In this document: one piece after another, positions 14,886-23,056 of the stretch | Layout of the letters: every line of letters begins with the position of its first letter | Numbering within the stretch: position 1 is the first letter of the stretch | Source: a virus | Length of the DNA: 36,314 nucleotides | IMG/VR virus record: IMGVR_UViG_3300036985_002071 | Coordinates: 1 to 36,314 of that record | Reading direction: 5' to 3' (one strand) | The notes under the pieces: model-generated | Databases searched by the model: none | Told to the model about the DNA's origin: nothing | What the model saw: the letters and a program-made list of their open reading frames with translations, nothing else | Translations under genes and position numbers: made by a program

Positions 14886-16303
14886 TGTGGGCGCGCTGAG
14901 TACGCGGCCGCGCCGTCAGTGATCACGAACTTGACCGGATCTGTCAGCCGAAACCGAAACACGAAATCCCGCGACGATCCAAACCTGCGCGCAATGACCC
15001 GCGTGCTGTACTGCCCGATCTGGCCCATCGACAACATGCGAGGGTTGGACCATGTGCGCCCGTTGTCCTTGCTGACTTCCAACGTGATCATCGGATCTGA
15101 CCCTTGCCCAGACTGCAGACCCACACCCGTCTCCATGTCCAAGTACAACTCGGACAAGCTAAAAACGTTGTGGTCGGCGACCCCGTGACGGGTGACCACC
15201 TCGCGCAGGACGGTCTGCCCGTTGTCGGTGTAGGTGGTCTCCGATAACGAATAAATTACTGCCGCAGCGTAATCCGAAACCACCGCGTTGTTGGCCAGCG
15301 TGGTGGCAAATTGGCCGAGGTGCCGCTGCGCATAGCCGGTGGCAATCCCGCTCTGAACCTCGGACCAGATGCCACTGGTAAGGTCGTAGAGGAACGAACG
15401 GTTCGCGTTGGGAAATGTCAGCTGATACATCGAATGGCCGTTCGTCACATAGCTCAGCGCCACCGCATTGCCCACATACCCAAACGTGCCGATGATCTGC
15501 TCAATGTCAGCCGTGCTGATTACTTGCGCGTTATAGCCGGTCAGCGCCACCACCTGACTGGTGCCTTGCGGGTTCTGCGACAAGAACAGAATGGAATTGC
15601 CGATGTGCGCCCGCGACCAGATTGCTTGGATCCCAAACTCGCTGGTGGCCGACAAGATCGGCGCAAAGGGTTGCGGCTGGTTGCCGATGTTTTGCCAAAA
15701 CTCAATGTGGCGCTCGCTGAACACCACCAAATTGCCCGACAGCGCGTCCACCGCTTGGATGCGGTCCGGGTATTGGGACGCACTGGCAAACGCCAATCCG
15801 TTCCACGTGGTAGCGTCATACGGATCTGACACCCAAAAATATTGAGTGCCAGGTTGCTCCACCACAAAATACCCGCCCACCATCGTGCAGGTCTGCGCCC
15901 CGAACGGGAACCCTGTCGAGGTGATCACCGCAAACAACGAACTGACAAGGTTGAACGTGTAGGCAGATGCGCCATCCACGAGCAGCAGCTGGTCGTTGTC
16001 AATCGTCATCGCGACGTTGTTTGATGATGTCCCGATTGCAGCACTGCCCAGCTGCGTGCCCGCGGAGTTGTACCACCGGAAAAATGCGCCTTGGACCGTG
16101 TACAGGTAAGCCTCGGTCCCAAACATCCCGCGCACCACCGCCGTGGTGTTGAACTGCGACACCAGCCCCGGCGTTCCAAATATTGCGACCTTCGTTTTAT
16201 CGCCGTCTTCGCGGTTTTCCATGTAGCAGTTCACCCGCCGCTGGCGCGTGACAGGGTAGCTGTGTCCCGCCACCCCATTGCCAAACATTGGCACGATTTT
16301 CAT
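14882..16303 (-). CDS. gp10-like packaged-DNA stabilisation (tail hub) protein
   Basis: This 473-aa protein is almost the same length as P22 gp10 (472 aa). It begins MKIVPMFGNGVAGHSYPV, followed by RRVNCYMENREDGDKTKVAI and FGTPGLVSQF, the typical opening of this family. Repeated beta-propeller-like blades follow. ATG 16303 overlaps the upstream TGA. An open extension of 48 codons upstream in the same frame lies within the gp4-like gene and is not used. It would plug the portal channel and bind the tailspikes. Confidence 0.85.
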   Translation of the reverse strand: MKIVPMFGNGVAGHSYPVTRQRRVNCYMENREDGDKTKVAIFGTPGLVSQFNTTAVVRGMFGTEAYLYTVQGAFFRWYNSAGTQLGSAAIGTSSNNVAMTIDNDQLLLVDGASAYTFNLVSSLFAVITSTGFPFGAQTCTMVGGYFVVEQPGTQYFWVSDPYDATTWNGLAFASASQYPDRIQAVDALSGNLVVFSERHIEFWQNIGNQPQPFAPILSATSEFGIQAIWSRAHIGNSILFLSQNPQGTSQVVALTGYNAQVISTADIEQIIGTFGYVGNAVALSYVTNGHSMYQLTFPNANRSFLYDLTSGIWSEVQSGIATGYAQRHLGQFATTLANNAVVSDYAAAVIYSLSETTYTDNGQTVLREVVTRHGVADHNVFSLSELYLDMETGVGLQSGQGSDPMITLEVSKDNGRTWSNPRMLSMGQIGQYSTRVIARRFGSSRDFVFRFRLTDPVKFVITDGAAAYSARPQ

Positions 16304-17277
16304 AACTGATTCGGCTGAAAATAGATTTCGGTGCGGTCCGGGTTGGCCGACCGAGCGTAGGTAATCGATTCCTGATAGTTCGAGTCCATCTCCGGCGTCC
16401 AGACTGCGGAAAACATTGGGCAAATCTGTTTGCTCAGCCCCCAGCACAGCGCGTTAAACCACTCCGCTGCGTACTCCGGGTTGTCCAACGGGTTGTTGAA
16501 ATCCTGAATGGGCCGCAGGTACACCACATGAATTTGCTTGGTCACGTCCTGCGCGCCGGCGCAATCGATATACAACTGGCCGTTGGGTAGCTGCGCCTCG
16601 TAGTAAATGGCTGTCGGATCTGACACAGCCCCCGGTGCCGTCTTGGTCGGCAGCGCCTCGTAGGCCTCCACCGTCATGTAATCCAGCGGCGTGTCGTTGC
16701 TCACGTTGTCGCGCAATATCGCCGTGACGATTTCTAGCGGGCGCTGGCCCTTCGTGGTGTAGTTGTAGAGGTTGTTGCCTGCAGACGCGGCAGATGGCAA
16801 GCCAGAGGCTATGGTGATGAGACCGCTGCCCACCGTGGCAACCGTGGTGCTGAAAATGTCACCGCTATCCAGCTGCACCACCAGATAATCCCCAGCTGTG
16901 AAGTCAGTTGCCGACAACATGTAAAGCGTGGTGGCAGCAGGGTTGGCGTAATTGGTCAGCGGGTTGGTCGCAAAGTTAGCGCCGGGGACCGCAGTCACCC
17001 CCGCGGCCCAGTTATCGCCCGATGACCCTAGCTCATACCGGTACTGCGTCGAGGACAAGAACAAATCGGCGCGCTGCCTAGTCCAAATCTTTAGCCCGCT
17101 GGCAAAGTCATAGCGCCCCATCCACTGCTTGCAGAGCATGTTCAGCTTGCGGGCGCAGTCTGTGGTCTCCTGCGGGTCGATGCTCCCGTAGGCGTCCAGC
17201 TTGCCGATGTTTAGCATCGCCTCGCGGATGATGTCGTCACGCGTGACGGTAAAAGTGTAGGTGCCGGACGTGCTCAT
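16300..17277 (-). CDS. gp4-like tail accessory (head-completion) protein with insertion
   Basis: This 325-aa protein opens VTRDDIIREAMLNIGKLDA, then a helical pair (ETTDCARKLNMLCKQWMGRYDF), as in P22 gp4-type adaptor proteins. C-terminal PLDNPEYAAEWFNALCWGLS also fits. It is about twice the size of P22 gp4 (166 aa) because of a Thr/Ala/Gly-rich beta insertion (about residues 70-220). It joins the portal to gp10. The start overlaps the glycosyltransferase stop (ATGA). Confidence 0.8.
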   Translation of the reverse strand: MSTSGTYTFTVTRDDIIREAMLNIGKLDAYGSIDPQETTDCARKLNMLCKQWMGRYDFASGLKIWTRQRADLFLSSTQYRYELGSSGDNWAAGVTAVPGANFATNPLTNYANPAATTLYMLSATDFTAGDYLVVQLDSGDIFSTTVATVGSGLITIASGLPSAASAGNNLYNYTTKGQRPLEIVTAILRDNVSNDTPLDYMTVEAYEALPTKTAPGAVSDPTAIYYEAQLPNGQLYIDCAGAQDVTKQIHVVYLRPIQDFNNPLDNPEYAAEWFNALCWGLSKQICPMFSAVWTPEMDSNYQESITYARSANPDRTEIYFQPNQL

Positions 17278-18935
17278 TTCAGCCTCTTTTTAATTAGCGG
17301 CGCAATGGCATCGTATGCCATATCTGCCGTGATTTCAGCCTGACACTGGGCGATGCCCATCGGCAAACCATCTTCGCCGTTTGCCTGCTTGCAGTGCGAC
17401 CAGTCGTAGTGCAGCTGGTGGCACGCGGAAACCTCATTCTGTCCACGCCCTGGACAATGCGTTTCACGCGCCCACAGACTTTTGGTGTTGGTCCAGTCCC
17501 GCGTGAGGTTTTCCACTGTGCTGTGGCTGAGGAAACAGACCTTGGGCATTGGCTCCTGAGAAACCGCATTGAGCACGCCGGTCTCCGGCCCGATGACCAT
17601 ATCGGCATGCAAGGCAAACGTCATGGTCTGCCGAATGGACCAGTCGCCGCAAAACGGATGCACGCGCCGTTCGGTCTGCATCTTCTGGCCGTCCACCCGC
17701 TTGGGTTGGCCGTTCTCGTCTGGCTCAAACCATCCTTGCTCGAGGATTACGCCCGCAGGCCCGCCCACGAACACCACGTGCACATCCTCAAAGTCGATCA
17801 TGAGACGCGCCACGATCTGATCTACGTAGGGCCAGACTTTGTGCACGGATGACCCCGCCAGCGACCACACGACCACGAACTGGCCCATCTTGACGCGGGT
17901 CTCTCGCGCCCACTGGTTCTCAGCCGGCAGCGCATAAAACTTAACCGCCGGACGGTGCGCAATGCCTGCGGTGGCATGTTGGAACCACAGATAATTTTCG
18001 TTGCACATCTTGTGGCGTAATTTCGGTGGCGCCTGATGCATGAACCGCCCCGGTATTGGTAGCAGGGTTCCTTCGGCAGATTCCGATAGGTTGATCCAAC
18101 GGTCGTATTTCTTCTGATGCCAATCCCAGAACAGGCCCAGTTGAGCGTTCGGGACTTGGTTCACGTCTTGAAGGTAGAAGTCGTCGATATTCGGATCGTG
18201 CTCGATGATGTCCGAGCCGGGAGGAGAGCACAGCACGGTCACGTGATAGCCTTCCTTTTTCAGCCCCGCAAACACGCTGGAGGCTTGCAGGATGTCGCCG
18301 AACGCGCCATACCGCACTACTGCGGCAGTCTTGGTGGGTTTCGGTTTGCGGCAGCTGTAGCGCCATTCAAGCGCCTTGTCGGCCATCTCTGAATGCTCAG
18401 GCTCTGCCAGTTTCTCAAACACGGCAAACAGGCTGTATTCCATGCGCTCGTTGCGCTGTTCCAGCACTCGGCAATCCCAGCTACCTACCGTCTGCATGGC
18501 GCTGATCAGAGCGTCCTCGCTGACATTCCACTTGTGATCTGGGTTAGCGTGCGGCTCGCCGACCTTGGGATATAAATCCTCATGCGGTAAGTAGAGCACG
18601 AGGTAACCACCCACCTTGAGCACGCGCCACCATTCCGCAAGGCATGCGCTCACCTTGTCGTAGTCGATGTGCTCGAGCAGGTGCGAGGAGTAGACAGCGT
18701 CGTAGGCGGCTGTGTTGAATAGGTCGAGGTTGCAGGCGTCTCCGATCCAAATATCGGGCTTTACATCAATCCCGAATAGCTGGATGTCGATGCCGGAATC
18801 CAAGCCGATGAAGTGCGGGAAACCCTTGTTCCTGCCGCACCCGATGTCGAGCACGCGGCCCCGCGTCCAGCGCACCAGCTCCCACGTAATCTTGCCCGAT
18901 TCGTTCCCTTGCGGGTCTTCTAATCTCCAAACCAT
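17274..18935 (-). CDS. Methyltransferase-GT9 glycosyltransferase fusion
   Basis: This 553-aa two-domain enzyme has an N-terminal class I SAM-dependent methyltransferase (about 25-160) with motif I VLDIGCGRN, an aspartate at the end of the second strand (IDVKPDIWIGDA), SSHLLEHIDYDK and WRVLKVGGYLVLYLPHEDL. The C-terminal half (about 185-553) looks like GT9, the ADP-heptose:LPS heptosyltransferase family, with VRYGAFGDILQASSVFAGLK, VVWSLAGSSVHKVWP, VVFVGGPAG and HADMVIGPETGVLNA. The start has GGGGGA at correct spacing. A 47-base gap upstream, unusually wide here, suggests an acquired unit. It sits between capsid genes and the gp4-like gene. The likely role is transfer of a heptose or similar sugar and methylation of the product. 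Confidence 0.82.
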   Translation of the reverse strand: MVWRLEDPQGNESGKITWELVRWTRGRVLDIGCGRNKGFPHFIGLDSGIDIQLFGIDVKPDIWIGDACNLDLFNTAAYDAVYSSHLLEHIDYDKVSACLAEWWRVLKVGGYLVLYLPHEDLYPKVGEPHANPDHKWNVSEDALISAMQTVGSWDCRVLEQRNERMEYSLFAVFEKLAEPEHSEMADKALEWRYSCRKPKPTKTAAVVRYGAFGDILQASSVFAGLKKEGYHVTVLCSPPGSDIIEHDPNIDDFYLQDVNQVPNAQLGLFWDWHQKKYDRWINLSESAEGTLLPIPGRFMHQAPPKLRHKMCNENYLWFQHATAGIAHRPAVKFYALPAENQWARETRVKMGQFVVVWSLAGSSVHKVWPYVDQIVARLMIDFEDVHVVFVGGPAGVILEQGWFEPDENGQPKRVDGQKMQTERRVHPFCGDWSIRQTMTFALHADMVIGPETGVLNAVSQEPMPKVCFLSHSTVENLTRDWTNTKSLWARETHCPGRGQNEVSACHQLHYDWSHCKQANGEDGLPMGIAQCQAEITADMAYDAIAPLIKKRLK

Positions 18936-18982
18936 GTGATCCCCCGTTTGTTTTACCCCGACGGGAGTTTACACCAAGGGGA

Positions 18983-19363
18983 TTAGTCCCAAAGAACGTT
19001 CCAAATGCCGGGAGTGCCAGCCGTCACCAGAACCAATTGGCCGTTGAAACGCACGCCAGTCCCGCCAGGTCCGGGGTTGGCTTGGAAACCCACCGCTGTG
19101 GCCGTCTGCACGGCATGCAAGGCGTTAGTGGTTGTCACGGTCCCCACGGCATAAACGTCAAACGGCGCAGCTGTCCATGCCGTGCCAACAGCGATGCAGT
19201 TCAGACCGTAGTAAACGCCGCCGGTGGCGGGATGGACGGTGGCGGTTCCAGCAGTTGAAATCACCGCGTAATCCGCGCAGCCGACGGAGTACACAAGCCC
19301 GCTGCCGGCATCCATGCTGCAAACGGCCAAAGGCATTGCATTACTTGGGGGTGAGATTGGCAT
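18983..19363 (-). CDS. Hypothetical virion-associated protein, 126 aa
   Basis: This Gly/Ala/Thr/Val-rich beta-type protein begins MPISPPSNAMPLAVCSMDAG and ends GTPGIWNVLWD. It lies directly after two small paralogous proteins and before the glycosyltransferase, within the capsid cluster. Decoration or minor head protein is possible. The start forms TAATG with the previous stop. I do not recognise the family. Confidence 0.65.
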   Translation of the reverse strand: MPISPPSNAMPLAVCSMDAGSGLVYSVGCADYAVISTAGTATVHPATGGVYYGLNCIAVGTAWTAAPFDVYAVGTVTTTNALHAVQTATAVGFQANPGPGGTGVRFNGQLVLVTAGTPGIWNVLWD

Positions 19364-19779
19364 TACATTCGTTCCGTGAAATTGTTGCGCTGAACGAATC
19401 CGCTAACGTCGTCGACCAAGCGGTAATCGTCATCGGTTTTTAACTCGGCTTTCTTGTCGAAACCTGTGCGCAGGGATACCGCGTTGACTTCTTTGTTGGT
19501 GAAGTCGCCGTAGGCATACCCCTCGCACAAGTTGCCCGAGATGCACGTGCCCATCTGTCGGATGTCCGAAAATTCTTGATCTTCGATGTCCATGCCCGGA
19601 GGCAGGGAGTTCACGAATAGGGTGTTGGTCCCATATCTGGACAAACAGTCATCACCGGCGCGGCCCTCCCGCCCCGGGATGTCTTTCTTCGCTCTGGATT
19701 CCATGTCCGTCTGCCAGCCATGCTCCTCGGTTACATCCGGGAAATCTACTTGAAACTTCTCTTGCACTATCTTGAGCAT
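19363..19779 (-). CDS. Capsid-cluster protein, paralogue A, 138 aa
   Basis: This charged, soluble protein carries a block at residues 54-76 with core PGMDIEDQE and DIRQM that is nearly repeated in its neighbour (18 of 23 positions identical). The flanking sequence is not obviously alike. It lies between coat-proximal genes and ends in TAATG with the next gene. The shared block may bind the same partner, for example the capsid surface. The function is unknown. Confidence 0.65.
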   Translation of the reverse strand: MLKIVQEKFQVDFPDVTEEHGWQTDMESRAKKDIPGREGRAGDDCLSRYGTNTLFVNSLPPGMDIEDQEFSDIRQMGTCISGNLCEGYAYGDFTNKEVNAVSLRTGFDKKAELKTDDDYRLVDDVSGFVQRNNFTERM

Positions 19780-19792
19780 GGCTGGCTATCCC

Positions 19793-20272
19793 TTAGATTT
19801 TGGCTGTGCCGACGTGACTGACCATAGGACCGCGCCCCATGTCTTTCTCGTCCGACCCTAAAGAGCCTGCGGTCCGGGTGGTCCAACCATCGCCGGGGAA
19901 ACCCATACCGCCCTCGTAGACATTCATCTTCATCTGACGAATATCGCAGTTCTCTTGGTCTTCGATGTCCATGCCGGGAGAGAGCGAGTTGTAAAAAGCG
20001 TTTACCCCGAATTCCAGCCCTTTCTTGGCTAAATATCCGTTCTGCTTCACGCCCACCATCTCGTTATTCACCATCATCGCCGATTCCGGCATGTTGTCGA
20101 TGTCAGCCACTTCCGTGTTTTTCATCTCATGCCGAGTTTGACCACGAGCATTCGCGCTCTTGATCACGTCCTGCATTGTCGGCGCAGTCTCGCCGTACAT
20201 CGGCGTAGCAAGCTGGGCCGCAGTCACCTGCGGCGTCTCGTACTGCTTTTTGCTTTGGGTAATTTTAGGCAT
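19793..20272 (-). CDS. Capsid-cluster protein, paralogue B, 159 aa
   Basis: The protein begins MPKITQSKKQYETPQVTAAQ and contains the shared block at residues 92-114 (NSLSPGMDIEDQE then DIRQM). GGGGGA stands before the ATG. The N-terminal half is polar and helical, and the C-terminus is Gly-rich. Together with paralogue A it forms a divergent duplicate pair in the head region. No catalytic motif is visible. Confidence 0.68.
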   Translation of the reverse strand: MPKITQSKKQYETPQVTAAQLATPMYGETAPTMQDVIKSANARGQTRHEMKNTEVADIDNMPESAMMVNNEMVGVKQNGYLAKKGLEFGVNAFYNSLSPGMDIEDQENCDIRQMKMNVYEGGMGFPGDGWTTRTAGSLGSDEKDMGRGPMVSHVGTAKI

Positions 20273-20281
20273 CTGTCCCCC

Positions 20282-20815
20282 TTATCCGGTCACGTTAGCG
20301 AGCGGCTGTACTTGGTAATCGACCACAAAATGCGACACCGCAGTTGCGTCCGTCCCGCCGTTAATTTGGAACGTATCGCCCTGATTGATGGCGTAACCGT
20401 AAAGCCCCGCCGTGCCCGTGCCGGTGTTGAGAGCCTGACGAAAACTTGCGCCAATCTGCCCCGTCCCAGTGCCAGAGGTTGAATACAGATCAGGCGAAAA
20501 CCTTGCAAGCGTGTCAGTTGCCAACGCGATGGCAGCGCCCACTGCAGCCGTGTTGTAAATTCGCAGGCACGTGTACTGGTTTGCCGCGACATGGACCGTC
20601 ATGGTCGTGCCGTTCGGATAGTACTGGGTCTGCGTGTAGGTGCTGGTGCCGACTGTCGACGCCAAACCCGAAACCGACATCAACTGCAGGTTAGCGTGCG
20701 CAACAAACTTCAGAATGCTGCTCGCGCCCGCGGCCATCGTAGCGTTGAAGGTTCCACGCGACTGATATGCCGGGTGGTCATAACCAAAATTGGTCAGCGT
20801 ATTAGTTAAGCTCAT
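20282..20815 (-). CDS. Putative head decoration protein, 177 aa
   Basis: This Thr/Ala/Gly-rich beta protein begins MSLTNTLTNFGYDHPAYQSR and lies directly downstream of the coat gene with the clear AAGGAG ribosome-binding site. Small beta-rich proteins in this place are often capsid decoration or cement proteins. That role is inferred from position and composition, since no specific family signature was recognised. Confidence 0.65.
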   Translation of the reverse strand: MSLTNTLTNFGYDHPAYQSRGTFNATMAAGASSILKFVAHANLQLMSVSGLASTVGTSTYTQTQYYPNGTTMTVHVAANQYTCLRIYNTAAVGAAIALATDTLARFSPDLYSTSGTGTGQIGASFRQALNTGTGTAGLYGYAINQGDTFQINGGTDATAVSHFVVDYQVQPLANVTG

Positions 20816-20826
20816 TTTCTAGCTCC

Positions 20827-21798
20827 TTAAGCCAAGCTATCCCACTTCACGATACGAACGTTCGTAGCGAGAGTGTGAACAATGCCGAAACCGCCGAGGT
20901 AATACCACGCGATGCCCTTTGAGCGACCGTAGTCGGTCGGGATTTTGCCGCGCATTTCTTCAGGAACAGCGATTGCCTCTGCCACCGTGTCGTTGCCAAA
21001 GAAAAAGCACCAATCCGACTTACCGTTAGTCCAGGCCGTAGTGGTCACGCCATCCGTGCCGGTGCCCTTGGCAATGTTGGTCTGCTCAATGAAACGGACG
21101 TTCTCATAACGCCCAATCTCGCCGTTCATGATCAGCGCAAAGCCGGTGTCCGAGTACTGGTGGATGGTTTCGAGGTTGTTTTTGAACGTCCGCAGGGTTG
21201 TTGGCCACGCGATGGAATAATAATCGTCGGCGATGAAAGCCGGGATATTGCGTTCCTTCATGGCGTCCACGATCGACTTCACATGGCTGTTGTTGAGAGC
21301 AATGTTGTTTGTGCCAGTGACCGTGCCGTTGGTGAACAGCTGAATTGCAGCCGTGTCCGTGCCGCTTGATGCGATCACTCGGATCAACGTCTGGTTGAAC
21401 TGGGTCCACGCACCGCGGTCTAGGTACTTCACGCAGTCATTCTTGAGAACCTTCTTGATCACGTCCTCGATGGGAAACTTCGACAGGTTGTCGAGCTTGC
21501 CGGAGTACGGGACCGAGTTGCCGGCCTCAGTAATGGTCAGCGTGCCCTGCACAATGGTGAAATTGGTCTCCGGCATCGTGTTGGTTTCCACCAGCACCGC
21601 GCCAGCTGTGGCTACGTCAGAGAAAACGTCCCAAGTGAACAGGTCGCCCTTCTTTTTGCCCTGCTGACTGATGTCATGGACGTCGGCGAACTGACGGAAT
21701 TTTACGAGCGGCTGCACGTTGGCGCGCAGAACATTGGATAGCTGGCGGCTGTACATAAAGCCCCCCAGCGAGTTAACAGCCCAAACTTGTCCAGCCAT
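20827..21798 (-). CDS. Major capsid protein (N4-gp56-like)
   Basis: This 323-aa protein fits the N4-gp56 family of HK97-fold coat proteins: RQLSNVLRANVQPLVKFRQF, KKKGDLFTWDVFSD, a typical GTLTITEAGNSVPYSGKLD followed by LSKFPIEDVIKKVLKNDCVKYLD, then NNSHVKSIVDAMKERNIPAF and GEIGRYENVRFIEQTN in the second half. It follows scaffold, and the ribosome-binding site AGGAGGC (minus strand, 21811-21805) is the strongest in the cluster, as expected for the most abundant protein. Confidence 0.88.
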   Translation of the reverse strand: MAGQVWAVNSLGGFMYSRQLSNVLRANVQPLVKFRQFADVHDISQQGKKKGDLFTWDVFSDVATAGAVLVETNTMPETNFTIVQGTLTITEAGNSVPYSGKLDNLSKFPIEDVIKKVLKNDCVKYLDRGAWTQFNQTLIRVIASSGTDTAAIQLFTNGTVTGTNNIALNNSHVKSIVDAMKERNIPAFIADDYYSIAWPTTLRTFKNNLETIHQYSDTGFALIMNGEIGRYENVRFIEQTNIAKGTGTDGVTTTAWTNGKSDWCFFFGNDTVAEAIAVPEEMRGKIPTDYGRSKGIAWYYLGGFGIVHTLATNVRIVKWDSLA

Positions 21799-21809
21799 GG
21801 TATGGCCTC

Positions 21810-22775
21810 CTAAGTGCGTCTATGGATAATCGGTCGGCCTTGGCCCCGAGCACTTGCAATCTTTCCGATCGCGCTCTCGTAGCTTTCGCCGTCGTCTTCG
21901 TCTTCTTCCCCGGCTTGTCGTTGACCAGCCACGGGAATCGAACGAACTGACGCTTTGCGTGCTTCCTTTTGGCTTCGCCCAGTATCGTCTGCCCCAAATT
22001 GCCGCCGCAGTTGCTGATGGTATTGACGCGCATCGTCGCCCACCTGCTTCAGCCGCGCCTTAAAATCCATATTCGGATCTTGCTGCGCCATCTCTGCGTC
22101 TACCAACACAGCCCGTTCCCGGACCGCATCAATTTTCAGAACATCACCATACTCGGTTTCATACCAAGCGGCCGCTTCGCGGAACGTCAACCGACCATCT
22201 ACGCGCCCGTCCACTGCTTTCAACACGTCCTCTCGGGATAGTGTTCCGTCCAAATGCAGTGCCAGCTCATCTATGGCGTCTTGCTCACCCATTAAAGCGC
22301 GGGTTAGCATTTCGCGCACCCGGCCCTTAGCCGGCATCGCAGGCTCGTCTTTCGATGGAGCTTGCGCAGTTATATTTCTAACAGCTTCTTTCGCGTTGCG
22401 CAAATATTCGTCTGCGGCGGTGACTTTCGAGCTTGTGTCCCGCAGCTGCTGCAGCGATAACCACTTCTCTTGGCCGTTGACGATGATCCGGTAGTAGTTC
22501 TCGCCGTTGGTCACGCGCACATCTTCAGGCTCGGCAGCTGCTTCGGCTTGCAATTCTTCAGCCGGGGCTTCCTCCTCCCAGTCTGTCGGCTCGTCGATGT
22601 CCTCCAGGTCGTCCTTGTTCTCGTCTGCGCTGTTCGCGATGGCGTTTAGCCGTTCTAGCCGTTCGTTGTTGCGATCGGTGTTCGCTTGTCGCGCTTCCTG
22701 CAGCCGTTTCAAATCATCCTCAGACCGTTGCGCGTTCAACAACGGCGCCTCGTCTGCTTTTTGCTTCTTGCTCAT
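21810..22775 (-). CDS. Scaffolding protein
   Basis: This 321-aa acidic, highly helical and Glu/Ala/Arg-rich protein begins MSKKQKADEAPLLNAQRSED, has a disordered acidic stretch (EPTDWEEEAPAEELQAEAAA) and a basic C-terminal end (GRPIIHRRT) that may contact the coat shell. Its place between portal and coat and its composition are typical of P22-like scaffolds (303 aa). It directs shell assembly and leaves before DNA packaging. Confidence 0.8.
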   Translation of the reverse strand: MSKKQKADEAPLLNAQRSEDDLKRLQEARQANTDRNNERLERLNAIANSADENKDDLEDIDEPTDWEEEAPAEELQAEAAAEPEDVRVTNGENYYRIIVNGQEKWLSLQQLRDTSSKVTAADEYLRNAKEAVRNITAQAPSKDEPAMPAKGRVREMLTRALMGEQDAIDELALHLDGTLSREDVLKAVDGRVDGRLTFREAAAWYETEYGDVLKIDAVRERAVLVDAEMAQQDPNMDFKARLKQVGDDARQYHQQLRRQFGADDTGRSQKEARKASVRSIPVAGQRQAGEEDEDDGESYESAIGKIASARGQGRPIIHRRT

Positions 22776-23056
22776 TCTTCCCCCTCTAACATCGTTAGCG
22801 CCTGCAGCCCATCCTGCACGGCATACCCCAGCCAGTCCCGGAATCCCCGCGACCTGGCAATGATTGATTGTTCGGCCAGCACTTCTTCGTGGCTCATGAC
22901 GTGCGCCCGCTCGACCAGCCGCTCGACCGCGTCGTTCTCCTCACCCGTGCATTTCTTGATGAGGTAGGCACCGATGTCGGAGCGAATGAAGTCCTCGACC
23001 TGCTTGCCGAACACCGCCGAGTTGACCACCGGATCTGCAGGGTCCAAGTGCCTCAT
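22772..23056 (-). CDS. Small protein between portal and scaffold, 94 aa
   Basis: This helical, charged protein begins MRHLDPADPVVNSAVFGKQV and includes DFIRSDIGAYLIKKCTGEE. It overlaps portal and scaffold by four bases each. Proteins of this size in this place occur in N4-gp56-type podoviruses, but I do not know their function. A portal or scaffold partner is possible. Confidence 0.7.
   Translation of the reverse strand: MRHLDPADPVVNSAVFGKQVEDFIRSDIGAYLIKKCTGEENDAVERLVERAHVMSHEEVLAEQSIIARSRGFRDWLGYAVQDGLQALTMLEGEE

Noticed and set aside
16304-16447. 48-codon N-terminal extension of the gp10-like protein
   Set aside because: It lies wholly inside the gp4-like gene. The ATGA start at 16303 gives the expected length and N-terminus.
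18936-18982. Promoter for the GT9 fusion gene (TTGGTG-N16-TAAAAC on the minus strand)
   Set aside because: The -35 match is only three of six. It is too weak to list as a feature, although the wide gap remains notable.
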